A DNA stretch of 26,538 nucleotides from NCBI GenBank assembly GCA_004562765.1, contig SFRL01000043.1, forward strand, positions 1-26,538, given 5' to 3'. This DNA is from a bacterium (GTDB taxonomy: Bacteria; Bacillota; Clostridia; Lachnospirales; Lachnospiraceae). Positions within the stretch are counted from its first letter, which is position 1. Every line of letters begins with the position of its first letter. Under the pieces are notes generated by a model, which did no database searches, had not been told where the DNA came from, and was given only the letters and a program-made list of their open reading frames with translations. A program made the translations under genes and the position numbers. Positions 23,044 through 26,538 of this stretch are shown piece after piece.

Positions 23044-23280
23044 TCAAATTTCTTTCCTGCACATCCCGGTCAGCGGCTTCTTGATCCTGCAGAGCTTTTT
23101 TGAGATCGTGTTCTGTGACACATCCTTCATCTTCGCGATCTCTTCCTGCGAATATTCTTCAATAAGGTTGGGTGGGACAGGTACCAATGACCCCAATGCT
23201 ACATTGCAAAACGATTTGACCTTGATTTTAACCGCCTCGAATTGCACACAGTTAAAGAAGCTGGAAATAGTTATTTTCAT
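23044..23280 (-). pseudogene. Chimeric remnant: short N-terminus, element ends, sigma-like HTH tail
   Basis: An open frame of 78 residues that is not one gene. Its first 30 residues (MKITISSFFNCVQFEAVKIK...) are of unknown origin. The middle (LGSLVPVPP) is a translation of the element ends at 23174-23197. The last 40 residues (EEYSQEEIAKMKDVSQNTISKKLCRIKK) resemble the helix-turn-helix of a sigma region 4-like protein of mobile elements. This looks like a fusion made by recombination at the short element. Confidence 0.6.
23174..23197. repeat. Two element ends joined almost back to back
   Basis: GGGACAGGTACC (23174-23185) and TGACCCCAAT (23188-23197) are the inner and outer parts of the two ends of the 25763-25852 element with nothing between them. 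Confidence 0.55.
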
Positions 23281-23284
23281 GCGT

Positions 23285-23334
23285 CTTGCTTTTTAAAGTG
23301 TTCGAATTCGAACACTTTCTTCGATTACCTGACC
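23285..23334. repeat. KilA-N fragment with 24-bp palindrome joined to an element end
   Basis: Positions 23285-23318 match 25866-25899 of KilA-N gene 2 in 31 of 34 bases. On the minus strand they encode KVFEFEHFKKQ. The central 24 bases (23295-23318), arms AAAGTGTTCGAA and TTCGAACACTTT, are a perfect palindrome. The adjacent 23319-23334 (CTTCGATTACCTGACC) is identical to the right end of the short element at 25.8 kb. The 92 bases from 23335 to 23426 hold nothing that I can identify. Confidence 0.75.
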
Positions 23335-23426
23335 ATACTGTTTTCACAATTCGCTTGTCTCAAACATTAGTTCTGATTATAATCATTTAAAGAGTTGCAT
23401 ATAATATTACCACTACCAAAAAGCAT

Positions 23427-23456
23427 TTGACATTCTATACAGAAATGACTTATACT
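23427..23456 (+). promoter_or_regulatory. Promoter of the AbiF-like gene
   Basis: TTGACA (23427-23432), 18 bases with TGACT before the -10, TATACT (23451-23456). Expected start about 23463, giving a leader of about 93 nt to the start codon. Confidence 0.75.
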
Positions 23457-23462
23457 TCTCGT

Positions 23463-23533
23463 AGTGAATGAATTACGGAAACTTGAGAAGCCCGTAACCC
23501 GAGCGGCTCCTGCGGGGGTCGTTTTGTTATTTG
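23463..23533 (+). ncRNA. Structured leader of the AbiF-like gene (candidate abiF RNA)
   Basis: Between promoter and gene, TTACGG (23473-23478) pairs exactly with CCGTAA (23492-23497). The next hairpin starts at once: ACCC..GC/GC..GGGT (23497-23519) followed by GTCGTTTTGTTATTTG, a weak terminator-like tail. GAGAAG (23485-23490), in the loop of the first helix, is complementary to CTTCTC (23455-23460), which would give an H-type pseudoknot; but CTTCTC overlaps the -10 box, so it may lie outside the RNA. A conserved structured RNA in front of abiF genes is known (abiF RNA motif). That this leader belongs to it is my inference from position and structure. Confidence 0.5.
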
Positions 23534-23555
23534 CGCAGAAATTAGAGGTGTTTTT

Positions 23556-23759
23556 ATGACTAACAATTTACAAAAGAAGCCCTTTTTAGACTACCAGGCA
23601 CAAATCAAATATTTAAAGCAAAAGAAGTTAGTCATTAACGATGAAACCTCTGCAACAACAGCCCTTGAAAAAGCCAACTACTATGGTCTTATCATCGGTT
23701 ACAAGGATATTTTCAAAGATCCTGCTACAAACAGCTTTTATCCCGGTACTACTGTCTAG
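23556..23759 (+). pseudogene. Truncated abortive-infection protein (AbiD/AbiF, Abi_2 family)
   Basis: 67 residues after a good AGAGGTG site: LDYQAQIKYLKQKKLVINDETSATTALEKANYYGLIIGYKDIFKD...FYPGTT, then a stop. This is the N-terminus of Abi_2 proteins (QI..L..RGL.I.D...A...L...NYY..I.GYKD.F......Y..GTTF), which normally reach about 300 residues and lead to abortive infection on phage attack. The rest is missing: the next gene, a polysaccharide deacetylase, ends only 22 bases later on the other strand. The promoter and leader are intact. A 67-residue product could still be made but should lack the HEPN-like catalytic part. Confidence 0.8.
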
Positions 23760-23781
23760 ATATCATTATATAAATTTTCTA

Positions 23782-24597
23782 TCATTTTACCAATTCTGTT
23801 AGACAGCCACCTTTTGCCTCTACATAATACTTGTCATCCACCTGCAGCCATACACTCTGAACGCTGGGGTTGAACACCTTTGTATTGTCTGCTGTAAACT
23901 GCAATCTCTTTGCCGCATCCATATAGTCGATAATTTCGATATTCGTGGCATACCAGATATCCTCTCTGCCACCCATAAATTCACAGAACTCCTCAATCAC
24001 ATTCCAGTTATGATTGTTGTCAAATTCAAAACTGTGTCCCCAGACATACATCAGTTTCAGATACTGCTTCTTACCAAAATTCGCAAAAAACTCCGCTTTT
24101 TTCATCAGTTCAGGATCATTGTGATGGCAGGTAGGATGCCACTCCAGAGGATCCTTAGGTAATTCAAAATCAGCCACAGAAGGTACCACTCTGGCATAAG
24201 CAACACCGAGCTGCCTGAACAGCTGCTTGATTTCCTCACTGTAAGAACCATTGGGATAAGCGTGCCCCCTGACAGGCGCTCCGAGCAGGCTCTCCAAGCC
24301 TTTTCTGTCTTCTAAAATTTCTTCTGCCACACCGGTAAGCGGGCATCTCTCAATGGTGGGATGAGTCAAGGTGTGTGTTGCCACCTCATGCCCTTTGTAC
24401 AGTTCTGCGATTCTGCTTCTGCTGAGACGGAGCGGCGTCTGTTCTCTCTCCGTCAGGCCGTAATTAACATTAAAGGTTCCCTTGATCCCATATTTATTAA
24501 AGATTCCGATCAACCTTTCATCCTGAATCTTTCCATCATCATAACTCATTGTCAGCGCTTTTGCTTTTCCTTCCGGAAAACAGGTATATATTTTCAT
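23782..24597 (-). CDS. Polysaccharide deacetylase (NodB domain)
   Basis: 271 residues from the ATG at 24597, which has TGAGGA upstream. The N-terminal NodB motif 1 is TMSYDDGK (Asp20, Asp21), motif 2 is HEVATHTLTHP (His75, His79), motif 3 RGHAYPNGSYS, and later WGHSFEF supplies the final His. These give the metal site Asp-His-His. There is no signal peptide, so it may act in the cytoplasm or on a small sugar substrate. The C-terminal about 60 residues (ADNTKVFNPSVQSVWLQVDDKYYVEAKG) form a beta-rich extra domain. It lies downstream of HTH-Fic debris, and its longer upstream open reading is that debris. It is the only clearly intact metabolic gene between 21.6 and 26.5 kb, so it may be part of an older background split by the elements. 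Confidence 0.87.
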   Translation of the reverse strand: MKIYTCFPEGKAKALTMSYDDGKIQDERLIGIFNKYGIKGTFNVNYGLTEREQTPLRLSRSRIAELYKGHEVATHTLTHPTIERCPLTGVAEEILEDRKGLESLLGAPVRGHAYPNGSYSEEIKQLFRQLGVAYARVVPSVADFELPKDPLEWHPTCHHNDPELMKKAEFFANFGKKQYLKLMYVWGHSFEFDNNHNWNVIEEFCEFMGGREDIWYATNIEIIDYMDAAKRLQFTADNTKVFNPSVQSVWLQVDDKYYVEAKGGCLTELVK

Positions 24598-24604
24598 ATG
24601 TTCC

Positions 24605-24814
24605 TCACTTTCTGCTCCTGCAAAATATCCAATAATGTAATAGGCTTTTTTTCTTTTTGTTAGAACGTTCCGGCTTTTCCGCATTTTCGGGAATATTCCA
24701 AGTCTTGCCGGTAAGGAATGCACCGAGCACATGTCCCTGAGCACAATAATTTCTAACGCTACGCTCTGACACATCCCATTTCTTTGCTATTTCAGTAACT
24801 GAAAGGTATCGCAT
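24605..24814 (-). pseudogene. HTH N-terminus of a Fic-type gene, frameshifted and truncated
   Basis: The ATG at 24814 follows AAAGGA seven bases upstream. It encodes an excisionase/MerR-like winged helix (RYLSVTEIAKKWDVSERSVRNYCAQGHVLGAFLTGKTWNIPENAEKPERSNKK). In gut Clostridia this sequence stands at the start of Fic-domain proteins, as I recall it. The frame changes in the A-run after NKKKK; with one A fewer the sequence continues PITLLDILQEQK, which is the expected linker, and then it ends where the polysaccharide deacetylase starts. So the catalytic part is gone, and there is a homopolymer frameshift too. It could still make a small DNA-binding protein. Confidence 0.68.
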
Positions 24815-25334
24815 ATTCATTTCCTTTTTTGACTCCGTGAGTCTGCCACTCGTCCGTCAACTCTTTTCTCGCACGAATTGTTTGCAGCCTTTGATTGATC
24901 CAGTCTGCCGGATAACCTTTTTTTGAATAAGTTTCCAATGCCCGATCAATCGTCAACTCCGGATCAATGATTTCCTCTATACGCTCTCTTCCCACTTTCG
25001 CCAGCCATAATTTAAATGGTTCTGCTTTCTTTGACGGAATCGATTGAATGATGCGCAAAAGCTGTTCTGTATTTGCAACATCAGTTTTATATTTTTTCCC
25101 ATCATCAGCTTTTAATTTCAGTTGACTACAAACTGTAGTCAACTGACTTCCTTCCCTCTTCATACGTGTTTTCAAAACACTCCAATATTTTGCACCGTGC
25201 CTTCTATCAGGTTGCTCTGTTAAAATACAAACTGCATCAACGATAGAGAAGTACCATTCTTCATTTTCTTCGTCCCAAGCGGTTCTTATCGGCTGATCTT
25301 CGTATAATTGAATCTTATCGTTCTCCCGTATCAA
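24792..25334 (-). CDS. BRO-N domain protein, probable phage antirepressor type, C-terminally truncated
   Basis: About 180 residues. The BRO-N core is clear: KIQLYEDQPIRTAWDEENEEWYFSIVDAVCILTE, AKYWSVLKTRMKREG, KYKTDVANTEQLLRIIQSIPSKKAEPFKLWLAKVGRERIEE and DRALETYSKKGYPADWINQRL. These proteins occur in phages and mobile elements and bind DNA. The start is probably the TTG at 25334 (AAGAAGG six bases upstream), since the core begins right after it; a TTG at 25376 is the longest reading. The end, KGNEYAIPFSY, is unlike relatives, which continue after EYAI; the last four codons come from the following HTH gene, which overlaps the end by 23 bases. The protein is shortened but its conserved core is whole. 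Confidence 0.75.
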   Translation of the reverse strand: MIRENDKIQLYEDQPIRTAWDEENEEWYFSIVDAVCILTEQPDRRHGAKYWSVLKTRMKREGSQLTTVCSQLKLKADDGKKYKTDVANTEQLLRIIQSIPSKKAEPFKLWLAKVGRERIEEIIDPELTIDRALETYSKKGYPADWINQRLQTIRARKELTDEWQTHGVKKGNEYAIPFSY

Positions 25335-25442
25335 TATTTCCCTTCTTTCTCTTGCTATGCCAAATGCTTTATCCAAAATATTCTTGCATCATTACTTCCA
25401 TCCATATCACCCTCACAACCCCAGATCAAAGCTTGTCATAGA

Positions 25443-25464
25443 ATTGGTGACAGGCACTCTAAAC
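25443..25464. repeat. Left half of a short TIR element
   Basis: The 22 bases beginning ATTGGTGACAGG match the first 22 bases of the element at 25763 in 19 positions. The rest of the element is not seen here. The surrounding 25377-25531 holds no gene that I can support. Confidence 0.55.
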
Positions 25465-25531
25465 ATCTAAAACCTAACAGCAATCCCCAATAATTGCTTA
25501 AGAATAAGTACGCTTTGGACCATTTATATAT

Positions 25532-25762
25532 CTAAAGTTTTTTCTCTAGCGTCACTTCATTTGCCGGAATAATAAATTTTTTCAAATATTTCTGCATATT
25601 TTTATTATATGCATAAACATAACATCCCTTTATTCCACGAGCTAAAATAGTAGTATATGTATTAATAATTAGTTCTTTTAAAGTTTCCTCATCTGTTCCC
25701 GCTTTTACCTTAGAATCCTTATACTCATCCAAATTAATTACAATTGAATTGCTTTGAAGAGT
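25532..25762 (-). pseudogene. C-terminal tail of a DUF2075-type helicase
   Basis: The last 77 or so codons of a gene: INLDEYKDSKVKAGTDEETLKELIINTYTTILARGIKGCYVYAYNKNMQKYLKKF. The block LKELIINTYTTILARGIKGCYVYAYN is the C-terminal motif of DUF2075 DNA/RNA helicases (NTYR.LMTRG.KGCYVYC in relatives). Upstream of it the sequence passes straight into the short TIR element, so the helicase and nuclease part has been lost. The open frame begins inside the element, but this is accidental. Confidence 0.68.
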
Positions 25763-25852
25763 ATTGGGGACAGGTACCCTAAACAACAATTAACGAAACT
25801 TTTATTAAAACTTTATAATGTTTATAAAAACCTTCGATTACCTGACCCCAAT
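25763..25852. mobile_element. 90-bp MITE-like element with 14-bp terminal inverted repeats
   Basis: The left end is ATTGGGGACAGGTA (25763-25776), the right end is TACCTGACCCCAAT (25839-25852); they are complementary except for one base. The inside is AT-rich and non-coding, with TTTATAA repeated. No target-site duplication is visible. The element separates the tail of a DUF2075 gene from the broken KilA-N gene 2, two unrelated sequences, so it probably marks recombination between copies and not one simple insertion. Confidence 0.7.
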
Positions 25853-26103
25853 GCTAATAATCCTGCTTGTTTTTTAAAGTGTTCAGATTCGAACACTTTA
25901 AAATTCGGATTATATATTTCTTCCCATGTTGCTAAAAATTCGAGAGTTGATCTATTTCTTAACCAATTTCTTACAACATCAGCTGCTCTCGCATGATCTG
26001 ACTTTGCTGCAGCCATATCCGTTATACAAATATAATCATCCATATCCGCAGAAAAAACAGCGATCGGTATATCTTGCACTGTTATAATCCTATTTTTCGT
26101 CAT
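25822..26103 (-). pseudogene. KilA-N protein, truncated by the short element (cassette 2)
   Basis: The ATG at 26103 follows GGAGGA. The frame encodes the N-terminal part of a KilA-N domain: VFSADMDDYICITDMAAAKSDHARAADVVRNWLRNRSTLEFLATWEEIYNPNFKVFESEHFKKQAG. After KKQAGLLA it enters the element and reads ALGSGNRRFL before a stop. It matches the N-terminal half of cassette 1 in order and motifs (NWLR, TWEEIYNPNFK against LWEALHNPDFK). It overlaps the HTH gene by 14 bases. The remainder of the gene is missing. The break is about 30 bases after the internal palindrome. Confidence 0.82.
25872..25903. repeat. Near-perfect 32-bp palindrome inside KilA-N gene 2
   Basis: Arms TTTTAAAGTGTTCAGA and TTCGAACACTTTAAAA pair over 14 of 16 positions, with the two mismatches near the centre, one of them a possible G-T pair. 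It covers the codons for FKVFESEHFK, the same position as in cassette 1. Confidence 0.85.
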
Positions 26104-26302
26104 CAACTTCCTCCTTTTGTTTAACCAGTTTCTCATACTTTAACTGATAATCAATCAGTCTTGGTATATAGTCCGGAGGTGTTCTCCTTGCAGCCTCCCA
26201 GTCCTCCAGTGTCCTTACCGGAATTCCTGTATGTTCGGGAAATTCTTTTCTATTCATGCCAGTACTTTCTCTTAATTCTTTAATGATATTTGCCGTATCC
26301 AT
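26090..26302 (-). CDS. XRE-type HTH protein (cassette 2)
   Basis: 70 residues from the ATG at 26302, with GGAGGTATTT in front. It is very close to the HTH of cassette 1: IIKELRESTGMNRKEFPEHTGIPVRTLEDWEAARRTPPDYIPRLIDYQLKYEKLVKQKEE. The serine-glutamine of copy 1 (FSQH) is proline-glutamate here (FPEH). The leader is long (about 75 nt). The two operators CGCAATGCG in front are shared with copy 1. It should repress its own cassette and, because the sites are the same, may cross-regulate cassette 1. Confidence 0.83.
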   Translation of the reverse strand: MDTANIIKELRESTGMNRKEFPEHTGIPVRTLEDWEAARRTPPDYIPRLIDYQLKYEKLVKQKEEVDDEK

Positions 26303-26365
26303 AAATACCTCCTCCATACGCTTAAGGAACCCTCCCATTTCACAAGTCGCTCTTTTAGTTGTACT

Positions 26366-26415
26366 CGCATTGCGTGTTAATAAGTATATCACATATTTAG
26401 AATTTTCGCAATGCG
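26366..26415 (-). promoter_or_regulatory. Promoter and paired operators of HTH-KilA-N cassette 2
   Basis: TTGCGA (26406-26411), 17 bases with TGA before the -10, TATACT (26383-26388). One palindrome CGCAATGCG (26407-26415) overlaps the -35 box, the second (26366-26374) lies just downstream of the -10. The centres are 41 bases apart. The remaining 123 bases to the window end hold no gene that I can support; a short palindrome TTTATTC-G-GAATAAA is at 26454-26468. Confidence 0.78.
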
Positions 26416-26538
26416 TGGCTGCAATTAACAGAGAACTTGAGCTAGCGTAAAATTTTATTCGGAATAAATGAAAAGAGAACACCACTTTGTGATAAAGTAT
26501 TAGGTGACCAAACCAAAATACGAAAGCAAAGAAAGGTG

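Noticed and set aside
23281..23320. Operator reading of the 24-bp palindrome at 23295
   Set aside because: Its flanks match the coding sequence of KilA-N gene 2 over 34 bases, so it is treated as a gene fragment, although binding by a protein is not excluded.
1..26538. CRISPR array, tRNA or rRNA genes
   Set aside because: No regularly spaced direct repeats, no cloverleaf and no rRNA-like sequence were seen on either strand.
26416..26538. Gene at the right edge
   Set aside because: The window ends with AAAGGTG, which could be a ribosome site of a plus-strand gene outside the window, but no coding sequence can be shown.

Overview
The window looks like a chromosomal segment of an anaerobic Firmicute, most likely a gut Lachnospiraceae (Clostridia). 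The reasons are moderate GC with AT-rich spacers, strong GGAGG ribosome sites, consensus TTGACA/TATAAT promoters often with a TG-extended -10, a YjfB-type motility protein, DUF3343/SelD/YedF selenium genes and a Panacea-domain toxin-antitoxin. The assignment is inferred from gene content; there is no rRNA or tRNA in the window. Almost all genes are on the minus strand.

Housekeeping-like part (1-15.8 kb). From left to right: a secreted NlpC/P60 cell-wall hydrolase with two SH3 domains, a consensus promoter and a WalR-like box; thioredoxin reductase; divergently a small YjfB-like motility protein; cvfB plus an acyl-ACP thioesterase; a large membrane diguanylate cyclase; an RlmI-type rRNA methyltransferase; a cluster of small membrane proteins of unknown function; an lrgA-lrgB-gntR operon with a palindromic operator of PdhR type over its transcription start; a selenium-metabolism operon (yedF-selD-cysteine desulfurase) with a divergent DUF3343 Se/S-carrier gene; and a metallophosphoesterase with a DUF4474 protein.

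Accessory and decaying part (15.9-26.5 kb). This region is rich in broken genes. An HTH-KilA-N cassette occurs twice (15.9-16.9 and 25.8-26.4 kb) with the same CGCAATGCG operators around each promoter. Both KilA-N genes are broken, and each is broken just after an internal palindrome; a third fragment with another version of that palindrome lies at 23.3 kb. Between the cassettes are an ECF sigma factor with a frameshifted anti-sigma gene, the remnant of a solute-binding hybrid histidine kinase with two deletions, an unusual HTH/receiver protein, a GH114-like lipoprotein, an MqsR toxin with an MqsA/Panacea antitoxin, the promoter and structured leader of an AbiF-like (Abi_2) gene reduced to its first 67 codons, a polysaccharide deacetylase, the HTH end of a Fic-type gene, a BRO-N protein and the tail of a DUF2075 helicase. 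Short elements with ATTGGGG(A/T)CAGGTA ends lie at several of these break points and probably drove the rearrangements.

The best candidates for something undescribed are the HTH-KilA-N cassette with its paired operators and covarying intragenic palindrome, the leader of the truncated abiF-like gene, and the HTH/receiver fusion. All functions are inferred from sequence reading only; no database search was possible.
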